DNA from: Paraburkholderia sp. D15
GTDB taxonomy: Bacteria > Pseudomonadota > Gammaproteobacteria > Burkholderiales > Burkholderiaceae
Assembly: GCF_029910215.1 (NCBI RefSeq)
Contig: NZ_CP110395.1
Span: 2,790,001-2,854,000, forward strand
Direction: 5' to 3'
Length of the DNA: 64,000 bases
Part shown: positions 48,044 through 59,621 of the stretch, in pieces
Layout: every line of letters starts with the position of its first letter
How positions within the stretch are numbered: the stretch's first letter is position 1
Notes under the pieces: generated by a model
Seen by the model: only the letters and a program-made list of their open reading frames with translations
Databases searched by the model: none
Told to the model about the DNA's origin: nothing
Made by a program: the position numbers and the translations under genes

Positions 48044-48673
48044 TCAGCCGCCCAGCGCGTCCAGCTTGAACTGGATCAGCTGACGTGCGGAGCTATCGTT
48101 TTTCGACAGCGAGTCGAGCGCGAGCTTGTAGGCCGTGCGTGCATCGTCCCGCTTGCCTTGCGCGGCCAGCAGGTCGCCGCGGCCATTCGCCACGAGACCC
48201 TTGAACGCGTCGGATTGCGGTTCGGCGAGCAGCGCGAGACCCTGATCGTAGGCCTTGTCGTCGAGCAGCAGCGAGGCGAGGCGCAGTTTGGCGATCTGCT
48301 TGAACTCGTCGTCCTTCGCGTGATCGATGGTCCATTGCAACTGGGCCTTCGCACCGGCTTCGTCGCCGGCCGCGTACAGCGCCTTGGCCGCGCCCAGCGC
48401 GGTCATCTGCGCGTACGCGGTGCCGCTGAACTTGTCTTCCATGTCGGTCGCGACGCGCGTGACTTTCGCCTTGTCGCCCGACGCCTCCGCCTGCTGGACC
48501 TGGTCATACAGCACGGCGGCTTCCGCCGCCTGGCGCCGCTGCCAGAAATTCCAGCCGTTCCAGCCCGCGGCCGCCACCAGCACCACCAGCACGATCCACG
48601 TGGTTGCATTGCCCCACTGCGTCCACCATGCCTTCAGACTTTCAATCGATTCTTGTTCGTCGTGGTAACTCAT
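48044..48673 (-). CDS. yfgM: YfgM-like ancillary Sec translocon protein
   Basis: 209 aa. An N-terminal cytoplasmic segment (MSYHDEQESIESLKAWWTQW), one membrane helix (ATTWIVLVVLVAAAGWNGW) and a periplasmic TPR-like domain (~60-209). In E. coli YfgM (206 aa) links SecYEG to the PpiD chaperone. The position between hisS and bamB is the conserved one. Confidence 0.93.
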   Translation of the reverse strand: MSYHDEQESIESLKAWWTQWGNATTWIVLVVLVAAAGWNGWNFWQRRQAAEAAVLYDQVQQAEASGDKAKVTRVATDMEDKFSGTAYAQMTALGAAKALYAAGDEAGAKAQLQWTIDHAKDDEFKQIAKLRLASLLLDDKAYDQGLALLAEPQSDAFKGLVANGRGDLLAAQGKRDDARTAYKLALDSLSKNDSSARQLIQFKLDALGG

Positions 48674-48765
48674 CGCCCGGCGTTTTTCCTGTTTCTTGAT
48701 ACGTGTGTTTGTCGAGCCCTGACTGGATCAATCCGGTCGCCCGTCGAGGCTCGCCGACATCGCGA

Positions 48766-50115
48766 TCAGTCGTCGCCGTCTTCGGCGGATGCAACCATCG
48801 CATTGATTAGATATTCGGTCAAGTTTTCGGCGGGCACGTTCTGTTGCTCGCTCTTACCACCGCTCGCCGCGTCATCGCCCGCCGCGCGCAGCGGCTTGAC
48901 GCCGACCGTGCCGTTCGCGATCTCGTCCTCGCCGAGCACCACCGCGAAGGCGGCGCCGCTCGCGTCGGCACGCTTCATCTGCGACTTGAAGCTGGCGGTC
49001 TGACCGTCGGCGCTGCAATGCAGGATCACGTCGAGACCCGTATCGCGCAGCCGCTCGGCGATGATGAAAGCCTGTTCGCGCGCCGCCTCGCCCTGATGGA
49101 CGACATACACGTCGCAACCCTCGTCTTCCGGCACGAGCTGGTCTTCCTTCAGCAATTCGAGAATGCGCTCGACGCCCATCGCCCAGCCGCACGCGCCGGT
49201 CGGCTTACCGCCCAGCTGTTCGATGAGCGGATCGTAGCGGCCGCCGGCGGCCACCGTGCCCTGCGCGCCGAGCTTGTCGGTCACCCATTCGAACACGGTC
49301 AGATTGTAATAATCGAGACCGCGCACGAGACGCGGATTGATCGTGAACGGAATGTTGTTCGCCTTCAGGATGCGTTGCAGCCCCTCGAAGTGCGCGCGCG
49401 ATTCCTCGCCGAGAAAATCGATCAGCTTCGGCGCGTTCTGCGCGACTTCCTGCATGGCCGGATTCTTCGTGTCCAGCACGCGCAGCGGGTTCGTGTAGAG
49501 ACGGCGCTTCGCTTCCTCGTCGAGCACGTCCATGTGCTTTTCGAGGTAGGCGATCAGCTCGACGCGATGCGCCGCGCGTTCGTGCGCGAGACCCAGCGAA
49601 TTCAGTTCGAGCTTGATGCCCATCAGACCGAGGTCGTCCCACAGACGCTGGCACATCATGATGATTTCAGCGTCCGCGTCCGGACCGGCGAAGCCCAGCG
49701 CTTCCACGCCCACCTGATGGAACTGGCGGTAACGGCCGCGCTGCGGACGCTCGTGGCGGAACATCGGACCGATGTACCACAGGCGCTTCGGGCCGTCGTA
49801 CAGCATGTTGTGCTCGATCGCCGCGCGCACCACGGCGGCGGTGTTTTCCGGACGCATGGTCAGGTTTTCACCGTTCAACGCGTCGGTGAAGCTGTACATC
49901 TCTTTCTCGACGATATCGGTCACTTCGCCGATGCCGCGCTTGAACAGCTGCGTATGCTCGACGATCGGCGTGCGGATATTCTGGTATCCGTACGAACGCA
50001 GCATCGACTTGACGGTCGCTTCGAAAAATTCCCACAGCCCGGCTTCCTGCGGAAGGATGTCGTTCATGCCCTTCACGCCGGACAACTTCTCGAGCTTTTT
50101 CTTCTGTTCAGTCAT
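48766..50115 (-). CDS. hisS: Histidyl-tRNA synthetase
   Basis: 449 aa. Class II synthetase that charges tRNA(His). Motif 1 region [20 protein letters not shown], motif 2 [20 protein letters not shown] and the His-specific [15 protein letters not shown] are all present, and the C-terminal anticodon domain follows ([20 protein letters not shown]). It ends in a short acidic tail. The start [20 protein letters not shown] is typical of Burkholderia. It lies downstream of ispG (20 bp). Confidence 0.97.
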   Translation of the reverse strand: MTEQKKKLEKLSGVKGMNDILPQEAGLWEFFEATVKSMLRSYGYQNIRTPIVEHTQLFKRGIGEVTDIVEKEMYSFTDALNGENLTMRPENTAAVVRAAIEHNMLYDGPKRLWYIGPMFRHERPQRGRYRQFHQVGVEALGFAGPDADAEIIMMCQRLWDDLGLMGIKLELNSLGLAHERAAHRVELIAYLEKHMDVLDEEAKRRLYTNPLRVLDTKNPAMQEVAQNAPKLIDFLGEESRAHFEGLQRILKANNIPFTINPRLVRGLDYYNLTVFEWVTDKLGAQGTVAAGGRYDPLIEQLGGKPTGACGWAMGVERILELLKEDQLVPEDEGCDVYVVHQGEAAREQAFIIAERLRDTGLDVILHCSADGQTASFKSQMKRADASGAAFAVVLGEDEIANGTVGVKPLRAAGDDAASGGKSEQQNVPAENLTEYLINAMVASAEDGDD

Positions 50116-50135
50116 CTGTATCCGATAGCCGGTAT

Positions 50136-51455
<1,320 letters not shown>

Positions 51456-51479
51456 CGGAAAACCCGTTTACGCCGCACG

Positions 51480-51501
51480 CGCCACATCAAGACGTGGCGC
51501 C
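51480..51501 (-). repeat. Small hairpin in the ispG leader
   Basis: GCGCCAC and GTGGCGC (read on minus) pair around GTCTTGAT just downstream of the rodZ terminator and ~25 bp before the ispG start. It could regulate ispG translation or be an extension of the terminator. Confidence 0.5.
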
Positions 51502-51508
51502 TGAATTG

Positions 51509-51541
51509 AAAAAGCGCCGCGGACCGGTCCGGCCGCGGCGC
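51509..51541 (-). terminator. Strong terminator/attenuator between rodZ and ispG
   Basis: GCGCCGCGG (51514-51522) and CCGCGGCGC (51533-51541) with a 10-nt loop. On the minus strand the stem is followed by five Ts. It separates two genes that are often regarded as one operon. Confidence 0.88.
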
Positions 51542-51553
51542 ATACCGTATCTG

Positions 51554-52669
51554 TCAAGGCAGCGAGAAGCGCGCCACGTTGCCTTTTGCTGCCGAATATT
51601 TGGCCGCGTCGACCGGCTGGCCGTCGAGCGTCACCGACTCGAGACCGGCTTTGTTGCCGACCGTCACCTTGAACGGCGCGACACCCGTCACTTCCTTGGC
51701 GTCGCCCGCATGCACGAGGCCGGAGAACACTTCCTTGCCGTCCTTGCCACGCACACTGAACCAGCTGTCCTGCGTCACGCGCAGCGCGACGGTCGATTGG
51801 CCGGCGGCCGGCTCGGCCGTTGCTGCCGAGGCGTCGGCGACAACCGCCGCCGGCGCGCTCGCGGCCGGTGCCGTCATGGCCACCGCGGCCTGCGCTTGCG
51901 AAACCGCCTTCGGCGCAGCCGCGCTTGCGGTCACGGCCGGCGCTGCACCGTTGCCGGTGGCGAGCGGCGCCGGCATCGGCGTACCCGATGCCGCGCTATC
52001 CGTCGCAGCCTGCGTTTCCGGCGTGGACGCCGCTTCTTCGGCCGTGGCTTCGGAACCCGCGGCCGGTGCCTGCGCCACCGCGCCCGATGCACCGGTCGCG
52101 TTGCCCGTGGCGCCGTTCGCGCTCGCCTTCAGACGCGCGAGCCACGCCGACGAATCGCCACCATTGGTATGCCACATGCCCAGCGCGATCACCGCGACGA
52201 TTACCGCCGCCACGCCCCACAACCATGAGCGGCTTTTCTGTCCGCTGCCGCCCAGCGACAGCGACACCTTGCCGCGCGGCAAATCTTTACCTGACGACGC
52301 TGGCATCGAAAGATCCGGCGCCGGCACGCCCTTCTCGCGGCGCAAGGCCTGGGTAAACGGCGTGGGATCGGCGCCCAGCATCTTCGCGTAGCTGCGCACC
52401 ACGCCGAGCGCGAAGGTGGTGTCCGGCAAGTGGCTGATGTCGCCCGACTCGAGCGCGCGCAACTTGACGGCGGACACCTTCAGACGCGCGGAAACGTCCT
52501 CGATCGACCAACCCTTCGATTCACGCAACTGGGTCAAGCGCGCGCCAACTGCCGCCAACGAATCCATGCCCTGCTGTGCAACGGGCTGCACTACCGCCCG
52601 GGCGACCGGCGCCGGATGGCCTTCGTTCGTGTCTGTGTCCTGCGGCTGCGGGTGCTGCGGCTCACTCAT
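51554..52669 (-). CDS. rodZ: Cytoskeletal/cell-shape protein RodZ-like
   Basis: 371 aa from ATG (MSEPQHPQPQDTDTNEGHPA). HTH domain LTQLRESKGWSIEDVSARLK through LRALESGD (about 45-75), one membrane helix SWLWGVAAVIVAVIALGMW (~160-180), a long Ala/Thr-rich periplasmic linker and a C-terminal DUF4115 domain (VALRVTQDSWFSVRGKDGKE). RodZ links MreB to the membrane. The order rlmN-rodZ-ispG is kept, but the pilF/TPR gene commonly found between rlmN and rodZ in proteobacteria is absent here. Confidence 0.9.
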   Translation of the reverse strand: MSEPQHPQPQDTDTNEGHPAPVARAVVQPVAQQGMDSLAAVGARLTQLRESKGWSIEDVSARLKVSAVKLRALESGDISHLPDTTFALGVVRSYAKMLGADPTPFTQALRREKGVPAPDLSMPASSGKDLPRGKVSLSLGGSGQKSRSWLWGVAAVIVAVIALGMWHTNGGDSSAWLARLKASANGATGNATGASGAVAQAPAAGSEATAEEAASTPETQAATDSAASGTPMPAPLATGNGAAPAVTASAAAPKAVSQAQAAVAMTAPAASAPAAVVADASAATAEPAAGQSTVALRVTQDSWFSVRGKDGKEVFSGLVHAGDAKEVTGVAPFKVTVGNKAGLESVTLDGQPVDAAKYSAAKGNVARFSLP

Positions 52670-52899
52670 CCCAAATCCTTTCGCGTCGATTCTTTTTAAC
52701 TCGTGCCACCCGGACGGGCTCACGCCTCACGCCCGAATCGCAGACCGTTTATAACAAAATGCGCGGCCTTGTGTGCCGCTTCCGATCGCTTCTGCAAACT
52801 TTCTTTTCAACCGTGGGTGGCAAAGCCGTCTTTTCGCACGCCCGGCAGCGAGTTTGCCGAGCGCTTGCCGAGGCCATCGGCTCCCAGGCCACCCGACGG

Positions 52900-54051
52900 T
52901 TACACGGCGCGAACCTCGATAATCTTCGCCGCCTTCCCGGTGCGCTCAGCAAGACGCGTGCGGTCCTGCACCGCACCAGCCAGCTGACCACAGGCAGCGT
53001 CGATATCATCGCCGCGGGTTTTACGCACGGTGGTGACGACGCCCGCGTCCATCAGCACCTGTGCAAACCGCTTGATCTGTTCCGGCTTCGAGCGGATGAG
53101 GCCCGATTCGGGGAACGGATTGAACGGAATCAGATTGAACTTGCACGGCACGTCGCGCGTCACGGCGAGCAGTTCGCGCGCCTGCGCCTCGCTGTCGTTC
53201 ACGCCGTCGAGCATGCAATATTCGAAGGTAATGAAATCGCGCGGCGCGACTTTCAGATAGCGCTGGCAAGCGGCCATCAGTTCGCGCAGCGGATACTTCT
53301 TGTTCAGCGGCACCAGCATGTCGCGCAGCGGATCGCTCGGCGCATGCAGCGACACCGCGAGCGCCACCGGCAGGTCCGCGCCGAGACGGTCCATCATCGG
53401 CACGACGCCCGAGGTGGACAGCGTGACGCGCCGGCGCGACAGGCCATACGCGTTGTCGTCGAGCATCAGGCGCATGGCGGGCACCACCGCGTCGTAGTTC
53501 AGCAGCGGCTCGCCCATGCCCATCATCACGACGTTCGTGACGACCCGGTCGCCCTTGCCGTCGCCACCCGTGGCGCGGCCACCGTCGCCGCCGCGCGTGG
53601 CGCGCAGCGCGAACTCGGCCATTCGCAGCTGGCCGATGATTTCACCGGTGGAAAGATTGCGGGAGAACCCCTGTTTGCCGGTCGAACAGAAACGGCAGTT
53701 GACCGCACAGCCGGCCTGCGACGACACGCACAACGTGCCGCGCGTTTCTTCCGGGATATAGACGGTCTCAACTGCGTTGCCGTTGCCGACGTCGATCAGC
53801 CACTTGCGTGTGCCGTCGGTCGAAATATGGTCGCTGACGATGCCCGGCATCGTGATCGCGGCACGCCCCTTGAGCTTTTCGCGCAAGGACTTCGCGAGAT
53901 CGGTCATGCCGTCGAAGTCGGCAGCGTTGTACTGGTGAATCCAGCGCTGCAATTGCTTGGCGCGAAACGGTTTCTCGCCCAGGCTGTCGCAGTAGGCGAC
54001 GAGCCCTTGGGCGTCGAGGTCGAGAAGGTTGACGGTGGAACTGCTCGTCAT
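52900..54051 (-). CDS. rlmN: 23S rRNA/tRNA adenine-C2 methyltransferase RlmN
   Basis: 383 aa. Radical-SAM enzyme that methylates A2503 of 23S rRNA and A37 of some tRNAs. The CxxxCxxC cluster is in [18 protein letters not shown]; the [15 protein letters not shown] start and the [18 protein letters not shown] segment are diagnostic. A small insert ([15 protein letters not shown]) occurs before [18 protein letters not shown]. The ATG at 54051 is preferred over 54066. It is followed by rodZ after a 230-bp gap without a recognisable gene. Confidence 0.97.
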   Translation of the reverse strand: MTSSSTVNLLDLDAQGLVAYCDSLGEKPFRAKQLQRWIHQYNAADFDGMTDLAKSLREKLKGRAAITMPGIVSDHISTDGTRKWLIDVGNGNAVETVYIPEETRGTLCVSSQAGCAVNCRFCSTGKQGFSRNLSTGEIIGQLRMAEFALRATRGGDGGRATGGDGKGDRVVTNVVMMGMGEPLLNYDAVVPAMRLMLDDNAYGLSRRRVTLSTSGVVPMMDRLGADLPVALAVSLHAPSDPLRDMLVPLNKKYPLRELMAACQRYLKVAPRDFITFEYCMLDGVNDSEAQARELLAVTRDVPCKFNLIPFNPFPESGLIRSKPEQIKRFAQVLMDAGVVTTVRKTRGDDIDAACGQLAGAVQDRTRLAERTGKAAKIIEVRAV

Positions 54052-54224
54052 ATCGAATCCTGCCATTTCAGTGCGAGACTGCGTTCATGCAACAAGCTGC
54101 ATGAACGCAATGCCGTTCGCGCCCATTCCTGCTGCTTTTACCTTAGTACTTTGCCGGACGATTCGTGCGATAAATCAGATTCGGCTGCACGAACTACCGG
54201 CAAAATCAGGCGATAACGCGGGTC

Positions 54225-54650
54225 TTAACGCGAGTAAACGTTAACTTGCGGGAAGAAAAATGCGATTTCGACCGCAGCCGTTTCCGGAGCGTCCGAACCG
54301 TGCACTGCGTTAGCGTCGATGCTGTCGGCGAAGTCGGCGCGAATCGTGCCCTTCTCCGCCTTCTTCGGATCCGTTGCGCCCATCAGGTCACGGTGCTTCA
54401 GGATTGCGTTTTCGCCTTCCAGCGCTTGCACGACCACCGGGCCCGAGATCATGAATTCGACGAGGTCCTTGAAGAAAGGACGTGCCGCGTGAACAGCGTA
54501 GAACTTCTCAGCGTCGGCGCGCGACAGATGAACCATGCGCGATGCCACGATCTTCAGACCTGCGTTTTCGAAACGGCTGTAGATCTGGCCGATCACGTTC
54601 TTGGCCACTGCGTCCGGCTTGATAATGGACAGGGTGCGTTCGATCGCCAT
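54225..54650 (-). CDS. ndk: Nucleoside diphosphate kinase
   Basis: 141 aa. It interconverts NTPs and NDPs through a phospho-histidine. The active-site block is [20 protein letters not shown] with the catalytic His at about 117, and [16 protein letters not shown] is the N-terminal nucleotide loop. It is the usual gene upstream of rlmN. A possible -10 (TACAAT on minus) lies at 54697-54702. Confidence 0.98.
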   Translation of the reverse strand: MAIERTLSIIKPDAVAKNVIGQIYSRFENAGLKIVASRMVHLSRADAEKFYAVHAARPFFKDLVEFMISGPVVVQALEGENAILKHRDLMGATDPKKAEKGTIRADFADSIDANAVHGSDAPETAAVEIAFFFPQVNVYSR

Positions 54651-55012
54651 AAAAACTCCAAAAAATTAAGAGGTTACAGATTCAAATGAATCCGCTATTG
54701 TAGCATGTTCCCGTGTATGATTGCGATTGAACCCTTACAGCATTGAAAGACTCCAAGCAGGAGTTTCGGGAAGCTGGTAGCGTAGGTCGCGCGGTATTTC
54801 GAGGGCATTGAAACTCCCCGCCACCGCGCCAATCTTAGGGATGGGTACTGTACGATGCGACCGCTTCAAGTGATGTGACAATCGCGTCGAAAACCGCTTC
54901 GCAACCGGCTCGCTTTGGAGCCTGCTTTAGAGCCTGCTACAGAGCCTGCTACTACCCGCTTCATCACCGCTTCACCACCATACGCAACACGCTTTCGAGG
55001 TAAGGAGAGACC
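54651..55012. other. Divergent promoter region between ndk and the Bax-inhibitor-1 gene
   Basis: 362 bp, no gene. On the minus strand TACAAT (54697-54702) is a likely ndk -10; its -35 is not clear. On the plus strand no promoter was identified, but AAGGAG lies 5 nt before the ATG at 55013. A short tandem repeat is noted separately. Confidence 0.5.
54918..54953. repeat. 12-bp tandem repeat (three copies)
   Basis: GAGCCTGCTTTA, GAGCCTGCTACA, GAGCCTGCTACT in tandem, followed by two CGCTTCAYCAC units. It lies in the leader of the downstream membrane-protein gene. Confidence 0.85.
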
Positions 55013-55711
55013 ATGAACGATCATCCGTATAGCTTTGGCCGCAATGGCGCAGTCAGCACGGTCGAAACGCGTAATCGCGTGCTACGGAACACCTACTGGC
55101 TGCTGGCGCTATCCATGATTCCCACGGTGCTCGGCGCGTGGGTGGGCCTCGCCACCGGCTTCTCGCTGTTCGCCGCCACCAGTCCCGCCATGAGCATGCT
55201 GGCGTTCTTCGCGATCGCCTTCGGCTTCATGTTCGCGATCCAGAAGACCAAGGACAGCGCCGCTGGCGTGTTCGTGCTGCTCGGCTTCACGTTCTTCATG
55301 GGCCTGATGCTGTCGCGCATTCTGAGCTTCGTGCTCGGCTTTTCGAACGGACCGTCGCTGATCATGCTCGCCTTCGGCGGCACCGGCGTGATCTTCGCGG
55401 CCATGGCGACCATCGCCACGGTCAGCAAGCGCGACTTCTCGGGTCTCGGCAAGTGGCTGTTCATGGGCGTGATCGTGCTGCTGCTGGCTTCGGTCGCGAA
55501 CATCTTCCTGCACCTGCCGGCGCTAATGCTCACCGTGTCGGTCATGGCCATCGTGATCTTCTCGGCGTACATGCTGTTCGACGTTCAGCGCGTCGTGAAC
55601 GGCGGCGAAACGAACTACATCACCGCCACGCTCGCGATCTATCTGGATCTGTACAACGTGTTCGTCAACCTGCTCGCGCTGCTGGGCATCTTCGGCGGCA
55701 ACCGCAATTAA
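55013..55711 (+). CDS. Bax-inhibitor-1/YccA family membrane protein
   Basis: 232 aa with seven hydrophobic segments. NRVLRNTYWLLALSMIPTVL begins the first helix, and the C-terminal helices include YITATLAIYLDLYNVFVNLL, which carries the acidic residues of this family. E. coli YccA interacts with FtsH; hflK and hflC, the other FtsH partners, are also in this window, though not adjacent. A strong ribosome-binding site (AAGGAG) precedes the ATG. The gene ends in a bidirectional terminator. Confidence 0.92.
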   Translation: MNDHPYSFGRNGAVSTVETRNRVLRNTYWLLALSMIPTVLGAWVGLATGFSLFAATSPAMSMLAFFAIAFGFMFAIQKTKDSAAGVFVLLGFTFFMGLMLSRILSFVLGFSNGPSLIMLAFGGTGVIFAAMATIATVSKRDFSGLGKWLFMGVIVLLLASVANIFLHLPALMLTVSVMAIVIFSAYMLFDVQRVVNGGETNYITATLAIYLDLYNVFVNLLALLGIFGGNRN

Positions 55712-55751
55712 GTCTGACTTCGGGCGAGGCGCGTAAAGCGTCCCGCCTGCA

Positions 55752-55788
55752 AAAAAGCCCGTCACGATCAACTCGTGACGGGCTTTTT
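55752..55788. terminator. Bidirectional terminator after the Bax-inhibitor-1 gene
   Basis: AAAAAGCCCGTCACGA (55752-55767) and TCGTGACGGGCTTTTT (55773-55788), a perfect 16-bp stem with a 5-nt loop. It serves the convergent metallo-beta-lactamase-fold gene too. Confidence 0.93.
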
Positions 55789-55883
55789 CTTTTTCTTTGT
55801 CTCGGTGACCAGGCCTAACCGCCGCGACCGCAACCGACGAAATCGACAACTTCCGTCAGCGGCACGCCCACGCCAGACGCAGC

Positions 55884-56657
55884 CTACAAACTCAACCACG
55901 CAAAGCCTTCCTCCTGCGACGCGACGACCACCTCGGTGAGCGCCGCGCCCAGCACGCCGGCCATTGCCGCGCGCGCCAGGTCCGGCGTGTTGTTCTGCTG
56001 GCTCAGATGCGCCGCCACCAGATGCCGCAAACGCGACCGGTCCAGCGACGCCAGGATGTCGGCCGCCGCCTCGTTGTTCAAATGCCCATGATTGCCGCCG
56101 ATGCGCGCCTTCAGCGACTGCGGATAACGGCTGCCGGCAAGCATCTGCACGTCATGGTTGCATTCGAGCACCAGCGCATCGCAGCCGCTCAGCACCGCGC
56201 TGATGTGCGGCGTGGACGTGCCGACATCGGTCAGCACGCCGAGCCGGCTCGCGCCGTTGGACAGCACGTATTGCAAGGGCTCGCGAGCGTCGTGGGGAAC
56301 GGTGTAGGGAAGAATGCTGAGATCGCCGATCGCGACCGCTTCGTCGCCCCACAGCACCTGCAGATCGACGTCGGCTTCGTCGGCGCCGACTGCGCGGGCC
56401 GTGCCCCAGCTCATGTACAGCGGAATCGACCACTTGCGCGCCAGCGTTAGCGCGCTGCCGATGTGATCGCTATGTTCATGCGTGATCAGAATCGCGTCGA
56501 GACCTTCGGCGCTCGCGCCGAGCCGGTTCAGACGCCGCTCGACTTCCTTCGCGGAAAAACCGCAGTCGAGCAGCACGCGTGTGGTGGTCGCGCCGCTTTG
56601 CGCTTCCACCAGCAGCGCATTGCCTTCACTACCGCTGCCGAGACTCGCGAACCTCAC
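55884..56657 (-). CDS. Metallo-beta-lactamase-fold hydrolase (YycJ/WalJ-like)
   Basis: 257 aa. The zinc motif HEHSDHIG (THEHSDHIGSALTLARKW) and later His/Asp ligands (TVPHDAREP, LECNHD, GNHGHLNNEAA) are intact. It resembles small MBL proteins such as Bacillus WalJ, a nuclease-like enzyme linked to DNA replication and cell-wall control; the substrate here is unknown. It lies 7 bp after bamC, so it is probably translated from the same message. Confidence 0.9.
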   Translation of the reverse strand: MRFASLGSGSEGNALLVEAQSGATTTRVLLDCGFSAKEVERRLNRLGASAEGLDAILITHEHSDHIGSALTLARKWSIPLYMSWGTARAVGADEADVDLQVLWGDEAVAIGDLSILPYTVPHDAREPLQYVLSNGASRLGVLTDVGTSTPHISAVLSGCDALVLECNHDVQMLAGSRYPQSLKARIGGNHGHLNNEAAADILASLDRSRLRHLVAAHLSQQNNTPDLARAAMAGVLGAALTEVVVASQEEGFAWLSL

Positions 56658-56664
56658 GGCCCGC

Positions 56665-57804
56665 CTAGTTCAGCTGCGCGTGGAGCAGCGTCACGATACG
56701 CTGCGCATCGGACGAATTGTCCACCTGCCCGCTCGGATCCACCACGGCCACCTGCGTCACGGCGTCGCCCTTCGAACGCACATTGACGAGGAATTCCTGG
56801 CCCGGCTTCTTCGCCGAATTGCCGCTGTAGAACAGCTTGCCGAACAGGCCGTCCTTCTTCAGTTCCTGCATCGAGTCGGCGTAACGCACGTAGTAGATGC
56901 CCTTCGCGCGATCGCGGTTGTCGACGGTGAAGTTGGTGCGGTCGAGCGCGAGGCCCACGCGCAGCCATGCACGGTCGAACGACTCCTGCAGATCCAGCGT
57001 CGACGCACCCGCGGTCTGGTCGATCGTGGCCGGCGCGACGGCCGGACGCGCGTCGGTCAGCAGTTGCTTCGATTGCGCCTCGGTCAGACCGAATTTCTGC
57101 ATCAGCTTGGTCAGGAACAGCGCCTCGAGCGCCGGATCGCGCGGACGCTCGACCCAACGCGACGACACTTTGTCCTGCCCCGTCATCACTTCTTCCATCG
57201 CGTTATGCGTGATCGAAATGTCCGTGGTGTCCGACGGTCCGCGCGACACCAATGTGCGGAAACTGTCGCGCGTACCCGACGAATAGGCGATGTCGATCAC
57301 CTTGCCGACCGTGCGGCGGAACCAGTCGTCCGGAATGTTGGCGCGGTTTTCCGCCCAGTCGGTCGTCATGATGCCGGTAGCCGCCGCGTCCGTTTTCAGC
57401 GCGAAGCCGTTTTCCTGCCAGAACTCCTGCAGCTGCGGCCACAGTTGTTCCGGCGAGCGGCCGTCGACCACCAGCCAGCGGCGATCGCCGTCGCGTTCGA
57501 TGTGCATGCCGAGCGGATCCTGCGCGTTCGGCTGACCTTCGGTGGCGTTGCCCGCCGCCGTGATCGCGCGTGTCGGCGCGCCGCCCAGCGCCAGATTGGT
57601 GGGCGGTGCGACGTAGCGCTCGTCGGTCTTGGTGGTGCTCAGATCGCTCGGCACGGCGAGCGGCGGCGCGCTGCCGGCACCCTTGTAGTTGACGCGGTCG
57701 GAAGCGAACCAGTCGTTCAGCGTGTCACAGCCGGCGAGCGTCGTCAGGGCAAGCGCCAGCGCCGCCATGCGGGTTGCGTGGAGGGAAAGTGCGGAACGTT
57801 TCAT
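56665..57804 (-). CDS. bamC: Outer-membrane protein assembly factor BamC
   Basis: 379 aa from MKRSALSLHATRMAALALAL, lipobox LAGC with Cys26. The N-terminal unstructured stretch after the Cys (NWFASDRVNYKGAG-like) contacts BamD in E. coli, and two helix-grip domains follow (LVVDGRSPEQLWPQLQEFWQ and SFDRAWLRVGLALDR). The upstream frame to 58029 was rejected. It is in the conserved dapA-bamC pair. Confidence 0.94.
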   Translation of the reverse strand: MKRSALSLHATRMAALALALTTLAGCDTLNDWFASDRVNYKGAGSAPPLAVPSDLSTTKTDERYVAPPTNLALGGAPTRAITAAGNATEGQPNAQDPLGMHIERDGDRRWLVVDGRSPEQLWPQLQEFWQENGFALKTDAAATGIMTTDWAENRANIPDDWFRRTVGKVIDIAYSSGTRDSFRTLVSRGPSDTTDISITHNAMEEVMTGQDKVSSRWVERPRDPALEALFLTKLMQKFGLTEAQSKQLLTDARPAVAPATIDQTAGASTLDLQESFDRAWLRVGLALDRTNFTVDNRDRAKGIYYVRYADSMQELKKDGLFGKLFYSGNSAKKPGQEFLVNVRSKGDAVTQVAVVDPSGQVDNSSDAQRIVTLLHAQLN

Positions 57805-57931
57805 GAGGTCCTTCGTGATGCTGGAACGCGGTGCCGGTTCTGTGTGCGGGAACGTGGCTGGATCGACGTCGGTTAAGGGAATGCCGGTGGCAGGCTTTCG
57901 TTGGCGCTGATGGGTGCCGCGGTCAGCCCGC

Positions 57932-58861
<930 letters not shown>

Positions 58862-58904
58862 GAAACGCCATGAATTTGATCAGGTAAACCGCGATTGTAG
58901 CGGA

Positions 58905-59519
58905 TTAGCCAGCCAACTCGTAACAAGGCGGGGGTGCCGCCTGCGCGGTGTCAGCCGAGCGCTCCGCCTCCAGAATCGCACAGATGCGCTGGACGTAAGC
59001 CGGGCGCGGCTGCGCGAGAAAACCATCCTGAAAAGCGACGACCCGCAAGCGCCCGCGCACAAGCTCGAGCAGCTCGCCGGGCGCGAGCAGGAACGCGGGA
59101 TTAGAGGGCTTGCCGACGGTTTCGTTGCCTTGCGCGAAGGTCTCGTAAACCAGTACGCCGCCGGGCGCGAGCGCGTCCAGCAAATGCGGGAAAAGCGGGC
59201 GATGCAGGTAGTTCGTGACCACGACCGCGGCGAATTTCGCGTCGGCGGGCAACGGCCAGGCGGCGTTTTCGATGTCCGCGGCCAGCGGCGTGACGTGCGG
59301 CACGTCGCGCAGCGTGTCGAGCGCGGCGGCGTCACGGTCGACCGCCGTCACCGGATGCCCGAGCGATGCAAGATAGCGCGCATGCCGCCCTGCTCCCGAC
59401 GCGACATCGAGCACCGCGCCGCCCGGCGCGATGAGATGCGCCCAATGACGCACCCAGCGGGAGGGTTCGCCCAATCCATGCATTGCAGCGGCGGAAGTGG
59501 TCATCGGTTCGAAATCCAT
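58905..59519 (-). CDS. SAM-dependent methyltransferase
   Basis: 204 aa from MDFEPMTTSAAAMHGLGEPS; starts at 59567 (GTG) or 59504 are also possible and none has a convincing ribosome-binding site. Class I fold: GGAVLDVASGAGRHARYLAS is motif I (SAM), VTAVDRDAAAL motif II, and FAAVVVTNYLHRPLFPHLLD motif IV. The TehB-like small methyltransferases are nearest in appearance. The substrate is unknown. It is upstream of dapA by 43 bp and downstream of trpS. Confidence 0.85.
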   Translation of the reverse strand: MDFEPMTTSAAAMHGLGEPSRWVRHWAHLIAPGGAVLDVASGAGRHARYLASLGHPVTAVDRDAAALDTLRDVPHVTPLAADIENAAWPLPADAKFAAVVVTNYLHRPLFPHLLDALAPGGVLVYETFAQGNETVGKPSNPAFLLAPGELLELVRGRLRVVAFQDGFLAQPRPAYVQRICAILEAERSADTAQAAPPPCYELAG

Positions 59520-59621
59520 GCGGCGGGTGGGAGGTTCAGTGAGCGACCAGCAATCTCGGGCGTTCACCTGGCGTCAGTCCGGCGCTCGATTGAAGCGCAA
59601 CGAGCGCTCCGCATCAAGCGC

